Of a stretch of DNA of 64,000 nucleotides, positions 53,393 to 61,780 are shown one piece after another. Positions within the stretch are counted from its first letter, which is position 1; every line of letters begins with the position of its first letter. The translations under genes and the position numbers were made by a program. The notes beneath the pieces are model-generated. The model saw nothing but the letters and a program-made list of their open reading frames with translations. It was not told where the DNA came from and did no database searches. Source of the stretch: Pseudosulfitobacter koreensis (GTDB taxonomy: Bacteria; Pseudomonadota; Alphaproteobacteria; Rhodobacterales; Rhodobacteraceae); NCBI RefSeq assembly GCF_024733015.1, contig NZ_JANKJG010000006.1, positions 124,001 through 188,000 of the forward strand. Direction: 5' to 3'.

Positions 53393-54103
53393 TCAGCTCC
53401 AGTGGACGTCACCGAGAAAGATATAGCCTGCGCCGTAGATTGTCTTGATCAATTGCGGATTTTTCGGGTCTTCGCGCAGTTTCGTGCGCAGCCGCGAGAT
53501 GCGCACGTCCATCGCTCGGTCAAAGCTTTCGCCCGCACCGCCGCCCAGCTGTTCCTGCATCTGCGCGCGCGAGATCAGGCGGCGGGGACTGGAGAGGAAC
53601 AGGCGCAGCACCTCGCCTTCGGCATGGGAGAAGGGGGTTTCCGAGCCTGCGTCGTCGGTCAGCACATAGCGGTCGAAGGAGGCGGTCCAGCCCTGGAAAA
53701 GGGCGGTGTTGCCGCTGTGGGCGGGTTGCTGGGTCGAGCGCAGGCGGGCGCGGACGCGGGCCACGACTTCGGCGGGATCGAAGGGCTTGATGATGTAGTC
53801 GTCGGCACCCAGTTCCAGCCCCGTCACCTTGTCCTGTACCTGTGCACGTCCCGAGATGATGATGACCGTGGCGCCCTGTTCCAGCGCGAGCCGGTGCACG
53901 ATGGTCAGCCCGTCGGTGTCGGGCAGGCCCAGATCGACCAGGCAGACATCGGGCTGGTGCGTCTTCAACGCGGCCTCGAAGGCCGAGGCGCGCCCGAAGC
54001 TGAGGGTGCGAAACCCCGCCTCTTCCAGCGCGTCGGCCAGCATGGTGCGGATCGCCGGTTCGTCGTCAAGGATGGTCACGAGGGGGCTGTCGGGTCTGTT
54101 CAT
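53393..54103 (-). CDS. OmpR-type response regulator
   Basis: A 236-residue regulator: receiver domain at 1-120 with acidic pocket DDE (13-15), phospho-acceptor Asp57 in CLVDLGLPDTDG and Lys in DDYIIKPFDP, then a winged-helix DNA-binding domain with HAEGEVLRLFLSSPRRLISR and RISRLRTKLREDPKNPQLIKTIYGAGYIF (shown here as two separate segments of the family pattern). Overlaps the hybrid kinase gene by four bases, so the pair is firm. Target genes unknown. Confidence 0.95.
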   Translation of the reverse strand: MNRPDSPLVTILDDEPAIRTMLADALEEAGFRTLSFGRASAFEAALKTHQPDVCLVDLGLPDTDGLTIVHRLALEQGATVIIISGRAQVQDKVTGLELGADDYIIKPFDPAEVVARVRARLRSTQQPAHSGNTALFQGWTASFDRYVLTDDAGSETPFSHAEGEVLRLFLSSPRRLISRAQMQEQLGGGAGESFDRAMDVRISRLRTKLREDPKNPQLIKTIYGAGYIFLGDVHWS

Positions 54104-56001
54104 TGTGCGGCCTGTGGCATCAGGAGGGCGGCAAGGTCTTCCGCCGAGAACGGCTTTTGCAGCACGGGCGCGCGGGCGAGGGCCGCGCGGTGCATCGGGT
54201 CGCCCACCGGGAGCGAGGTCATCAGGATGATCGGTGTGCCTGCGTCCTGCAAGCGGTCCACCAGATCCAGCCCCGAGGCACCGCCGAGCCGGATATCGCT
54301 GAGGATCAGGCCGATGTCGGGCAGATCGGCGGTCAGGGCAGTGGCTTCGTCGACGCTGGTGGCCTCGACCACCGAATGGCCAAGACCCATCAACATGTCG
54401 CGGTAGAGCGTGCGCAGGTCGTCGCGGTCTTCGACCAGCAGGACCATGCCGCCGGTCACCGGTGCGGGGCGGTTGAGCGGCAGGCGCAGGCGCACTTCCG
54501 CTCCGCCGCGGGTGTTCCTGAGGCTCAGGTGCCCGCCCGCCGTCTTGGTCATGTCATAGACCATCGGCAGGCCCAGGCCCGATCCCTCGCCGCCCTTGGT
54601 GGTGAAGAAGGGATCGCAGGCCTTGTGCAGCGCCTCTTCGGAAAAGCCGGGGCCGGTGTCGGTGACGGAAAATTCCACCCAGGTCTCGCCGATGGCAGCG
54701 GCGGTCAGGGTGATCGTGCCCTTTACGCCGCAGGCATCGCGGGCGTTCAGGATCAGGTTCAGCAGGCTGTCCTGTACCATCCCGTTGTCCAGAAGCAGGG
54801 GGCCGGACGGCAGCGTACAGTCGACACGCAGCGTCTGGCCCGCGGGCAAGGTCGGCGAGGCCAACGTCGCCACATCCGCCAGCAACCCCGCAACCTCGAC
54901 CGGGCCGGGGCGCAGGGGGCGCGCGGCGGTGGCGTTGGCGATGCCGTTCAACAGATCGCCACCCCGACGTGCGGCGGCACGGGTGCCTTCGATCAGCGGT
55001 TTGGCGTCGCCGGGCAGGCCGTCCATCCGCTCAAGCTTGCTTTGCAGGCCGAGGATGATGGTCAGCAGGTTGGAGAAGTCATGCGCGAGGCCGGAGGTCA
55101 TCTGCGCCGCCAGCGCCCGTTTGCGGTTCTGTTGCAGGGCCACGCGGGCCTGGGTTTCCTCGGTCACGTCCATCGACAGGATATAGGCACCCCGGTCGGT
55201 GTCGGGCGTGAACGCCACGCGGATGCGGCGCGCGCTGGGTCCGTCCGTAAACTCGAACACCGAAGCGCGCCCCTCATAAGCGGCTTGCAGGTGCGGCGCG
55301 ATCAGCGCGTGGTTCACCGGTCCCAAGGCCTCGGAGATATGCAGGCCCATGAGGTCGCTGGGCCGGTCGGGGATGATGCTGGACAGGCGGCGGTTGGTAT
55401 AGGTGTAGTGGCCCGTTTCGCTGACGTGGGCGATGTGCGCGGGCATCATTTCGGTGACCAGACGGGTGCGTGCCTCCATCTCGGTCAACTCGCGCTTAGC
55501 CTCCTTCAGCGCGGCGACGGTGGCCGACAGCTGGCGGTTGGTCGCGGCCAGTTCCTCGGATCGCGACAGCACCATATCCGACAGCGCATCCGAGCGTGCG
55601 CGCAGCATATGCTCCTGATCCTTGGTGCGGGTGATGTCGGTATAGACGGTGACCCAGCCACCCTGTGGCAGCGGCGCGCCCTCGACCGAGATCGTGCGTC
55701 CGTTGGCGCGGGTGCGTTCCATGTAATGCGGCTCGAACGCGCGGGCGGTGCTGACACGCTCAAACACGAAGGTTTCGATGTCGTCGATGGGGCCATATTC
55801 GCCGTGGGTGGCGATGTGGCGGATCGTGTCCTCGAACGTGGCGCCGGGTTTCACCAGCGCATCGGGCAGGTTGAACATCTGCTGAAAGGCCACGTTGCAC
55901 ACCGAAAGCCGCAGGTCGCTATCGTAGATCGACAGGGCCTGCGCGATCAGGTTCAGCCCCGCTGTGGTCAGCGCTCGGTTCTGGTCATCGTTCTTTGGCA
56001 C
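54100..56001 (-). CDS. Hybrid sensor histidine kinase with two PAS domains and receiver
   Basis: A 633-residue soluble sensor kinase without membrane helices. Order: PAS (about 15-125), coiled coil (130-180), PAS (185-285), HisKA with His307 in GLAHDFSNLLT, HATPase (Asn419 box NLILNARDA, DTGPGFS, GSGLGLPMV) and a C-terminal receiver with Asp569 in LILSDIRLGG. The GTG at 56001 with a perfect GGAGG eight bases upstream is chosen; the frame is open for 212 more codons upstream but these lie opposite the DUF1007 gene. PAS signal unknown. Followed by the response regulator and the WGR protein. Confidence 0.92.
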   Translation of the reverse strand: MPKNDDQNRALTTAGLNLIAQALSIYDSDLRLSVCNVAFQQMFNLPDALVKPGATFEDTIRHIATHGEYGPIDDIETFVFERVSTARAFEPHYMERTRANGRTISVEGAPLPQGGWVTVYTDITRTKDQEHMLRARSDALSDMVLSRSEELAATNRQLSATVAALKEAKRELTEMEARTRLVTEMMPAHIAHVSETGHYTYTNRRLSSIIPDRPSDLMGLHISEALGPVNHALIAPHLQAAYEGRASVFEFTDGPSARRIRVAFTPDTDRGAYILSMDVTEETQARVALQQNRKRALAAQMTSGLAHDFSNLLTIILGLQSKLERMDGLPGDAKPLIEGTRAAARRGGDLLNGIANATAARPLRPGPVEVAGLLADVATLASPTLPAGQTLRVDCTLPSGPLLLDNGMVQDSLLNLILNARDACGVKGTITLTAAAIGETWVEFSVTDTGPGFSEEALHKACDPFFTTKGGEGSGLGLPMVYDMTKTAGGHLSLRNTRGGAEVRLRLPLNRPAPVTGGMVLLVEDRDDLRTLYRDMLMGLGHSVVEATSVDEATALTADLPDIGLILSDIRLGGASGLDLVDRLQDAGTPIILMTSLPVGDPMHRAALARAPVLQKPFSAEDLAALLMPQAAQ

Positions 56002-56094
56002 GTGGCGATCCTCCGCCGATGGGGGTAGCACCGCGGGTCGTTTTCGCAAAGGGGTGGTTTGCGCGCGCCCGCGAAGGGGATTACAGATTGCGCC

Positions 56095-56745
56095 ATGAGA
56101 TCCCTCGCCGCAATCGCTTTGATCTGCACCGCCACCGCCCCACAGGCACATCCGCACATCTTTATTGATGCGGGTTTGGTGGCGATTGTCGATGATGCGG
56201 GCGCGCTGCAGGCGGTCGAGGTCACTTGGGCCTACGATGCGTTCTATTCGCTGCTGATCACCGAGGATTTCGGGCTGGACCCGGACGGTGATGCGGTTCT
56301 GACGCCGCAGGAAGAGGAACAGCTGCGTGGTTTCGACATGCAGTGGATTCCAGGATACGACGGCGATCTGGTCGCGCGGCTGGACGGTGCGCCGCTGAAG
56401 CTGTCGCGGCCGCGCGATGTTTCGCTGGTGATGCGCGAGGGGCGGATCGTGACGACGCATGTGCGCGATGTGGTGGGTGCGCCCGTGCTGGCCGGTCACA
56501 GCCTGTCGATGAAGCCCTTTGATCCGACATATTACACGGCCTATGACGTCACGCTGAACGTGACCGTCGAGGGGCTGGACGGGTGCATGATCGCGCGCCA
56601 TCTGCCCGATCTGGATGCAGGGATGAAACAGATGCAAAGCGCGCTGTCGAAACTTGGCCGGGATGAGGATGCGATCGAGGCGGGCTTTCCCGAGGTCGGC
56701 GAGGCCTTTGCGACCGAAGTTGAAATGACATGCGCGCCCCGCTGA
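56095..56745 (+). CDS. DUF1007 family periplasmic protein
   Basis: A 216-residue secreted protein: signal peptide 1-18, mature N-terminus HPHIFIDAG, whose HPHIF is typical of DUF1007. Such proteins accompany nickel, cobalt or zinc transporters of the NicO type and are thought to handle the metal in the periplasm. The C-terminus overlaps the NicO gene by 16 bases, which makes the pairing strong. Two cysteines (in DGCMIARH and at the end, EMTCAPR) might form a disulfide. Exact function unknown. Confidence 0.88.
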   Translation: MRSLAAIALICTATAPQAHPHIFIDAGLVAIVDDAGALQAVEVTWAYDAFYSLLITEDFGLDPDGDAVLTPQEEEQLRGFDMQWIPGYDGDLVARLDGAPLKLSRPRDVSLVMREGRIVTTHVRDVVGAPVLAGHSLSMKPFDPTYYTAYDVTLNVTVEGLDGCMIARHLPDLDAGMKQMQSALSKLGRDEDAIEAGFPEVGEAFATEVEMTCAPR

Positions 56746-57653
56746 TCGCCTTGCTTGCGGCGCTGGCCGCGCTGGGCTGGTGGCTGTCGCCCGGTGGCGG
56801 GCTGGGACAGATCGGCCAGATGGCTGCGGGTTATCAGCGGTCGTTCCAGAACGAGATGGCGCTGACGCTGCGTGCGACGCGTGCGGGCAATCCCGGGGCG
56901 TTCTGGACGCTTTTGGGTGCGTGTTTCGCTTACGGCTTTTTTCATGCGGTCGGGCCGGGGCACGGCAAGGTGATTATCGGCGGCTATGGGTTGGGACGTC
57001 GGGTGACGGTGCTGCGGTTGGGCGTAATCGCCCTGCTGTCGTCGCTGGGGCAGGCGGTGACGGCGATTGTGCTGGTGCAGGGCGGTCTATGGCTGTTCGC
57101 GCTGACCCGCGAGCAGATGGTCGACACCGCAGAGGATGTGATGGCGCCGGTCAGCTACGCCGCGATTGCGCTGATCGGGCTGTGGCTGTTGGGGCGTGGC
57201 GCGCGGCGGTTGCTGCGGCGCAGCCCTGCGGGTGGTCATTCGCATGACAACGACCAGAGCCACGACCACAGCCACAACGACGGGCATTGCGCCACCTGCG
57301 GGCATCGCCATGCGCCAAGCGTGGAAGAGGTCGCAGGCATCAACTCGGTTCGCGAAGCGGTGGTGCTGATTGCGGGGGTGGCGATCCGGCCCTGCACCGG
57401 CGCGCTGTTCGTGCTGGTGATCACCCATGGCATGGGCATCCTGCCCGCTGGCATCGCGGGTGTCTTTGCGATGGCGATCGGCACGGCGGTGGTTACCGTC
57501 GCCGTCGGGACCGGTGCCGTGGGGTTGCGCAGCGGCCTGCTGGGCAGCGTCGCGGGCAGCCCGATGGCCGCAAGCCTGCTGCCGGTGATCGAAATCGCGG
57601 CAGGTGCTCTGGTGGTGATCGGCGCGGGCGGATTGCTTTTACGCGCCCTGTAA
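56730..57653 (+). CDS. NicO/RcnA-type nickel-cobalt transporter
   Basis: A 307-residue inner-membrane transporter with six or seven helices. The first conserved motif is FFHAVGPGHGKVIIGGYGLG (about residues 71-90); a cytoplasmic loop (about 165-200) is packed with His, Asp and two Cys (for example HSHDNDQSHDHSH), a metal-buffering feature of RcnA-like exporters; and AGVAIRPCTGALFVLVI carries the second motif. Overlaps the DUF1007 gene. Direction of transport (export like RcnA, or import) is not certain. Confidence 0.88.
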   Translation: MRAPLIALLAALAALGWWLSPGGGLGQIGQMAAGYQRSFQNEMALTLRATRAGNPGAFWTLLGACFAYGFFHAVGPGHGKVIIGGYGLGRRVTVLRLGVIALLSSLGQAVTAIVLVQGGLWLFALTREQMVDTAEDVMAPVSYAAIALIGLWLLGRGARRLLRRSPAGGHSHDNDQSHDHSHNDGHCATCGHRHAPSVEEVAGINSVREAVVLIAGVAIRPCTGALFVLVITHGMGILPAGIAGVFAMAIGTAVVTVAVGTGAVGLRSGLLGSVAGSPMAASLLPVIEIAAGALVVIGAGGLLLRAL

Positions 57654-57790
57654 CAATTCGTAAGAATTCCGCAAACATCCCGAAAAAGTTGACCGCGAGT
57701 GTGCTGACAGCGTGATGCGCGGGGAGGATTCGCGCGTCATGCGGGGAGGGCCTGTTGCGACGACCGCAGCGGGTTTGGGAGGAGAATACA

Positions 57791-59761
57791 TTGACCAAGA
57801 CGCTGGAAGGCGCCGATGGACTGACGTCCATACCGGCGTTGCTGCATCGCAATGCGACCAAGTTCGCAGATGCCCCTGCCTATCGCGAAAAAGAATTCGG
57901 TATCTGGCAAAGCTGGAGCTGGTCGCAGGCACTTGATGAAATCGAGGCGCTGGCGCTGGGGATGATCGACCTTGGTGTGGCCGAGGGCGATTTCGTCGCG
58001 GTGATCGGGCGCAACCGGCCTCGGCTCTATTGGGCGATGATGTCGGCGCAGATGTGCGGGGCCATTCCGGTGCCGCTCTACAGTGACGCCGCCGCTGAAG
58101 AGATGACCTATACCTTGGGGCACTGCGGCGCGAAATACGTGATCGCGGGCGACCAGGAGCAGGTCGACAAGGTCATGGAAATACAAGGCGACCTGCCGCA
58201 GTTCGAGGAGATGATATATCTCGACGCGCGTGGTCTGCGGAAATACGACCATGAAAAGCTGCGGTCCTATGCGCAGGTGCAGGACACCGGGCGCGCCAGG
58301 CGAGACGACCTGATCGCCGACATGAAGGCCCGCATCGCCAAGCTGGATTACGACAGCACCGCCGTGATGCTTTATACCTCGGGCACCACCGGCAACCCCA
58401 AAGGTGTGGTGCTGAGCAACCGCAATGTGATCGAGACCTCGCGCACCAGCTCCGAATTTGACCACCTGCGCCAGACCGACGACATTCTGGCCTATCTGCC
58501 GATGGCATGGGTCGGCGATTTCATCTTTTCCGTCGGCCAGGCGCTGTGGACCGGGTATTGCACCAATTGTCCCGAAAGCCCCGAGACGATGATGACCGAC
58601 CTGCGCGAAATCGGGCCGACCTATTACTTTGCCCCGCCGCGCGTGTTCGAAACCCAGCTGACCAACGTGATGATCCGGATGGAGGATGCGAGCAAGCTGA
58701 AGAAACGCATGTTCGACCACTTCATGGCCCATGCGCGCAAGGTCGGCCCCGATCTGCTGGACGGCAAGCCCGTCAGCTTCATGGACCGGATGAAATACAA
58801 GCTGGGCGATCTGCTGGTCTACGGCCCGCTGAAAAACACGCTGGGCTTCACCCGCGTGCGCGTCGGCTATACGGCGGGCGAGGCCATCGGGCCGGAAATC
58901 TTCGATTTCTACCGCTCGCTGGGGATCAACCTCAAACAGCTCTACGGTCAGACCGAGGCCACCGTCTACATCACCGCCCAGCCCGATGGCGAAGTGCGCA
59001 GCGACACCGTGGGCGTCGTGTGCCCCGGCGTCGAGCTGAAGATCGAGGACAACGGCGAGGTCTACTACCGCTCGCCGGGCGTGTTCGTCGAGTATTACAA
59101 GAACCCCGAAAGCACCGCCGACACCAAGGATGCCGAGGGCTGGGTCGCCACCGGCGACGCGGGCTTTATCGAGCCTGACACGGGCCATCTGCGGATCATC
59201 GACCGCGCAAAGGACGTGGGCAAGATGGCCGACAGATCGCTGTTCGCGCCCAAATACGTCGAGAACAAGCTGAAGTTCTATCCCAATATCCTGGAGGCCG
59301 TGGTCTTTGGCAACGGGCGCGACGAGTGCACGGCGTTCATCAACATCGACCTGACCGCCGTCAGCAACTGGGCCGAGCGCAACAACATCGCCTATGCGTC
59401 CTATCAGGAGCTTGCAGGCCACCCGCAGGTGCTGGCCACGATCCAGAGCCACGTCGAGGCGGTGAACCGCTCGGTCGCCGAGGACGAGATGCTGTCGGGC
59501 TGCCAAGTCCACCGCTTTGTCGTGCTGCACAAGGAACTGGATGCCGACGACGGCGAACTGACCCGCACCCGCAAGGTGCGCCGCAAGAAGATCGAAGAGA
59601 AATTCCACGACATCATCACGGCGCTCTACGACGGGTCCAGACAGATCAGCACGGTGACCGAAGTGACCTATGAAGACGGCCGCAAGGGCGCGATCAAGGC
59701 GACGCTGGAGATCCGCGAAGCGGCCGTCGAGAAGGTGACGACGCGGATGGCGGCGGAATGA
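57791..59761 (+). CDS. AMP-dependent acyl-CoA synthetase (FadD-like)
   Basis: A 656-residue acyl-CoA ligase. AMP-binding P-loop MLYTSGTTGNPKGVVLSNRN (about residues 194-213), the adenine/AMP motif YGQTEATVYIT and the hinge GWVATGDAGFIEPDTG are all present. It is shorter in the linker than plant-type long-chain ligases but of bubblegum/FadD15-like length. The TTG at 57791 is chosen since GGAGG stands seven bases upstream. It leads an ABC-transporter operon of branched-chain-amino-acid type, so it probably activates the acid that the transporter brings in; the substrate is unknown. Confidence 0.88.
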   Translation: MTKTLEGADGLTSIPALLHRNATKFADAPAYREKEFGIWQSWSWSQALDEIEALALGMIDLGVAEGDFVAVIGRNRPRLYWAMMSAQMCGAIPVPLYSDAAAEEMTYTLGHCGAKYVIAGDQEQVDKVMEIQGDLPQFEEMIYLDARGLRKYDHEKLRSYAQVQDTGRARRDDLIADMKARIAKLDYDSTAVMLYTSGTTGNPKGVVLSNRNVIETSRTSSEFDHLRQTDDILAYLPMAWVGDFIFSVGQALWTGYCTNCPESPETMMTDLREIGPTYYFAPPRVFETQLTNVMIRMEDASKLKKRMFDHFMAHARKVGPDLLDGKPVSFMDRMKYKLGDLLVYGPLKNTLGFTRVRVGYTAGEAIGPEIFDFYRSLGINLKQLYGQTEATVYITAQPDGEVRSDTVGVVCPGVELKIEDNGEVYYRSPGVFVEYYKNPESTADTKDAEGWVATGDAGFIEPDTGHLRIIDRAKDVGKMADRSLFAPKYVENKLKFYPNILEAVVFGNGRDECTAFINIDLTAVSNWAERNNIAYASYQELAGHPQVLATIQSHVEAVNRSVAEDEMLSGCQVHRFVVLHKELDADDGELTRTRKVRRKKIEEKFHDIITALYDGSRQISTVTEVTYEDGRKGAIKATLEIREAAVEKVTTRMAAE

Positions 59762-59820
59762 TGGGCCTGGCTTTTCTCGGAGCGCAGATGCAGCGGCCAA
59801 CAATGCAGGGAGACGTGTGA
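59761..59820 (+). CDS. 19-codon mini-frame between ligase and ATPase genes
   Basis: ATG at 59761 shares its A with the ligase stop (TGATG), and its TGA (59818-59820) shares its A with the ATPase start (TGATG again). The peptide would be MGLAFLGAQMQRPTMQGDV. Such exact stitching at both ends suggests ribosomes pass from one gene to the next through this frame. Whether the peptide itself matters is unknown. Confidence 0.4.
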   Translation: MGLAFLGAQMQRPTMQGDV

Positions 59821-60638
59821 TGCTGGACCAGTCAGAAGGCTACACAACCGCGGACGGTCGCAAGATCGGTCCGGTGGTGATGGAGATGAAGAACATCACC
59901 CTGCGTTTTGGCGGCGTCGAGGCGATCAAGGACATCTCGTTCGACATCCGCGAGGGCGAAATCCGCGCGATCATCGGGCCGAACGGTGCCGGTAAATCGT
60001 CGATGCTGAACGTGATTTCGGGGTTCTACGTGCCCCAAGAGGGCCAGGTATTCTATCAGGGCCAGCCGCGCCCGCCGATGAAACCCTATCAGGTGGCCCG
60101 CCAGGGCATTGCGCGGACGTTCCAGAACATCGCTCTGTTCGAGGGCATGACCGTCTTGGACAACGTGATGACCGGGCGTCTGACCCATATGAAGACCGGC
60201 TTGTTCTGGCAGTCGATGTGGAAGGGCCGCGCCGAGACGGAAGAGACCGTGAACCGCGAAGTCGCGGAAAAGATCATCGACTTTCTGGAAATTCAGGCGA
60301 TCCGCAAGACGCCCGTTGCACGGCTGCCTTACGGGCTGAAAAAGCGGGTCGAACTGGCGCGCGCGCTGGCCGCCGAGCCGTCGCTGCTGCTGCTGGACGA
60401 GCCGATGGCGGGCATGAACGTAGAGGAAAAAGAGGACATGAGCCGCTTTATCCTGGATGTGAACGACGAATTCGGCACCACCATCGCGCTGATCGAACAC
60501 GACATGGGCGTGGTGATGGACCTGAGCGACCGCGTGGTCGTGATGGATTACGGCAAGAAGATCGGTGACGGCACCCCCGACGAGGTGCGCGGCAATCAGG
60601 ATGTGATCGACGCCTATCTGGGGGTCGCACATGACTGA
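59820..60638 (+). CDS. Branched-chain amino acid-type ABC transporter ATPase (LivG-like)
   Basis: A 272-residue ATPase. Walker A IIGPNGAGKSSMLNVISG (about residues 48-65), signature LPYGLKKRVELARAL (a variant of the usual LSYGxxR), Walker B LLLLDEPMAGM, and the LivG-specific insertion between them with VARQGIARTFQNIALFEGM. Start ATG 59820 with an AGGGAG site. Second main gene of the operon. A LivF partner is not in the window and may lie beyond the right edge. Confidence 0.92.
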   Translation: MLDQSEGYTTADGRKIGPVVMEMKNITLRFGGVEAIKDISFDIREGEIRAIIGPNGAGKSSMLNVISGFYVPQEGQVFYQGQPRPPMKPYQVARQGIARTFQNIALFEGMTVLDNVMTGRLTHMKTGLFWQSMWKGRAETEETVNREVAEKIIDFLEIQAIRKTPVARLPYGLKKRVELARALAAEPSLLLLDEPMAGMNVEEKEDMSRFILDVNDEFGTTIALIEHDMGVVMDLSDRVVVMDYGKKIGDGTPDEVRGNQDVIDAYLGVAHD

Positions 60639-60678
60639 TGCAACGATGTGGAATGTGAAGGAACTGCGCGATGTCTGA
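60631..60678 (+). CDS. 15-codon mini-frame between ATPase and permease genes
   Basis: ATG at 60631 overlaps the end of the ATPase gene by eight bases (ATGACTGA) and its TGA (60676-60678) overlaps the permease start by eight bases (ATGTCTGA). The peptide would be MTDATMWNVKELRDV. As with the mini-frame at 59761 it exactly bridges two cistrons; the permease ribosome site AAGGA lies inside it. It may act as a coupling device. Confidence 0.4.
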   Translation: MTDATMWNVKELRDV

Positions 60679-61687
60679 GGCTTTTCTCTATACGGTAGAG
60701 GTGTTCCTGAACGGTCTGATGGCCGGGGTGCTTTATGCGCTGGTCGCACTGGGCTTTGTGCTGATCTACAAGGCGTCGGGCATCTTCAACTTTGCCCAGG
60801 GGGTCATGGCGCTGTTCGCGGCGATGACGCTGGTGGGCTTTCAGAACGGGCAGGTGCCGTTCGCACATCTGATCAACGCGACCTTCGGGCTGCATGTGAC
60901 GACCTTCGGGTGGAACCTGCATTCGACTGTCGCGGTGTTCCTGACGGTGCTGGTGATGATCGCGCTGGCCTGGGCCGTGCAGCGGTTCGTGTTCCGGCAT
61001 CTGGTGGGACAAGAGCCGATCATCCTGTTCATGGCGACCATTGGGCTGGCCTATTTCCTCGAAGGGGTCGCGGACCTGATGTGGGGCTCGGAAATCAAGA
61101 CGCTGGACCTGTGCTGGGCCGTGGGCGCATGCCTGCCGCAAGGCGGAAACCTGTGGATCGAACAGGCGACCGAGGGGCTGGGCGGTGAAGGCTTCTACGG
61201 CTTTTTTATCGACAGTCTTGATATCGTGGCCGCGCTGGTGGCGATGGTGCTGGTCGCGGCACTGGTGGCCTTTGCCCAGTATACCAAGCAGGGCCGCGCG
61301 ATGCGGGCCGTGGCGGATGACCACCAGGCGGCGTTGTCCGTGGGCGTGTCGCTGAACTTTATCTGGATACTGGTGTGGTCGCTGGCGGGCTTTGTGGCCT
61401 TGGTCGCGGGCATCATGTGGGGCGCGAAATCGGGCGTGCAGTTCTCGTTGTCGCTGATCGCGCTCAAGGCGCTGCCGGTGCTGATGCTGGGCGGATTCAC
61501 ATCCATCCCCGGTGCCATCGTCGGCGGGCTGATCATCGGCGTCGGTGAAAAGCTGTTCGAGTTCCTGATCGGTGCGCCGTTCCTGGGCGGGGCAACCGAG
61601 AACTGGTTCGCCTACATGCTGGCGCTGGTGTTCCTGGTGTTCCGTCCGCAGGGTCTGTTCGGGGAGAAGATCATTGAACGTGTGTGA
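60671..61687 (+). CDS. Branched-chain amino acid-type ABC transporter permease (LivH-like)
   Basis: A 338-residue inner-membrane permease with about eight helices. LivH hallmarks: LMAGVLYALVALGFVLIYKA (about residues 17-36), FNFAQGVMALFAAM, and the EAA-like cytoplasmic loop GRAMRAVADDHQAALSVGVS (about 213-232) that docks the ATPase. It is longer than Escherichia coli LivH, with an extra periplasmic loop carrying two cysteines (DLCWAVGACLP). Confidence 0.93.
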   Translation: MSEAFLYTVEVFLNGLMAGVLYALVALGFVLIYKASGIFNFAQGVMALFAAMTLVGFQNGQVPFAHLINATFGLHVTTFGWNLHSTVAVFLTVLVMIALAWAVQRFVFRHLVGQEPIILFMATIGLAYFLEGVADLMWGSEIKTLDLCWAVGACLPQGGNLWIEQATEGLGGEGFYGFFIDSLDIVAALVAMVLVAALVAFAQYTKQGRAMRAVADDHQAALSVGVSLNFIWILVWSLAGFVALVAGIMWGAKSGVQFSLSLIALKALPVLMLGGFTSIPGAIVGGLIIGVGEKLFEFLIGAPFLGGATENWFAYMLALVFLVFRPQGLFGEKIIERV

Positions 61688-61703
61688 TCCGGTCATAGCG
61701 GAC

Positions 61704-61751
61704 GCGGGGGCCAGCCCCCGCACCCCCGGGATATTTGCAGCCAAAAGAAAC
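61704..61751. repeat. Dispersed intergenic element, copy C
   Basis: A 7-bp GC hairpin (GCGGGGG/CCCCCGC, 61704-61721) followed by CACCCCCGGGATATTTGCAG and CCAAAAGAAAC. Same layout as copies A and B. It lies inside the ABC operon, in the 93-base gap between the two permease genes. Confidence 0.6.
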
Positions 61752-61780
61752 AAAGGCCTCCGGGCTGTGGGAGAAGTCTG

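Noticed and set aside
54103-56028. A 641-codon open frame opposite the hybrid kinase
   Set aside because: The minus-strand kinase has complete HisKA, HATPase and receiver motifs; the plus-strand frame has none.
57655-57668. AATTC-GTAA-GAATT palindrome after the NicO gene
   Set aside because: Perfect but short and A/T-only apart from two pairs; no U-tract and no known operator match, so neither terminator nor binding site can be supported.
57737-59803. A 688-codon open frame opposite the acyl-CoA ligase
   Set aside because: Same reasoning: the ligase on the plus strand has all catalytic motifs; the antisense translation has no recognisable domain.
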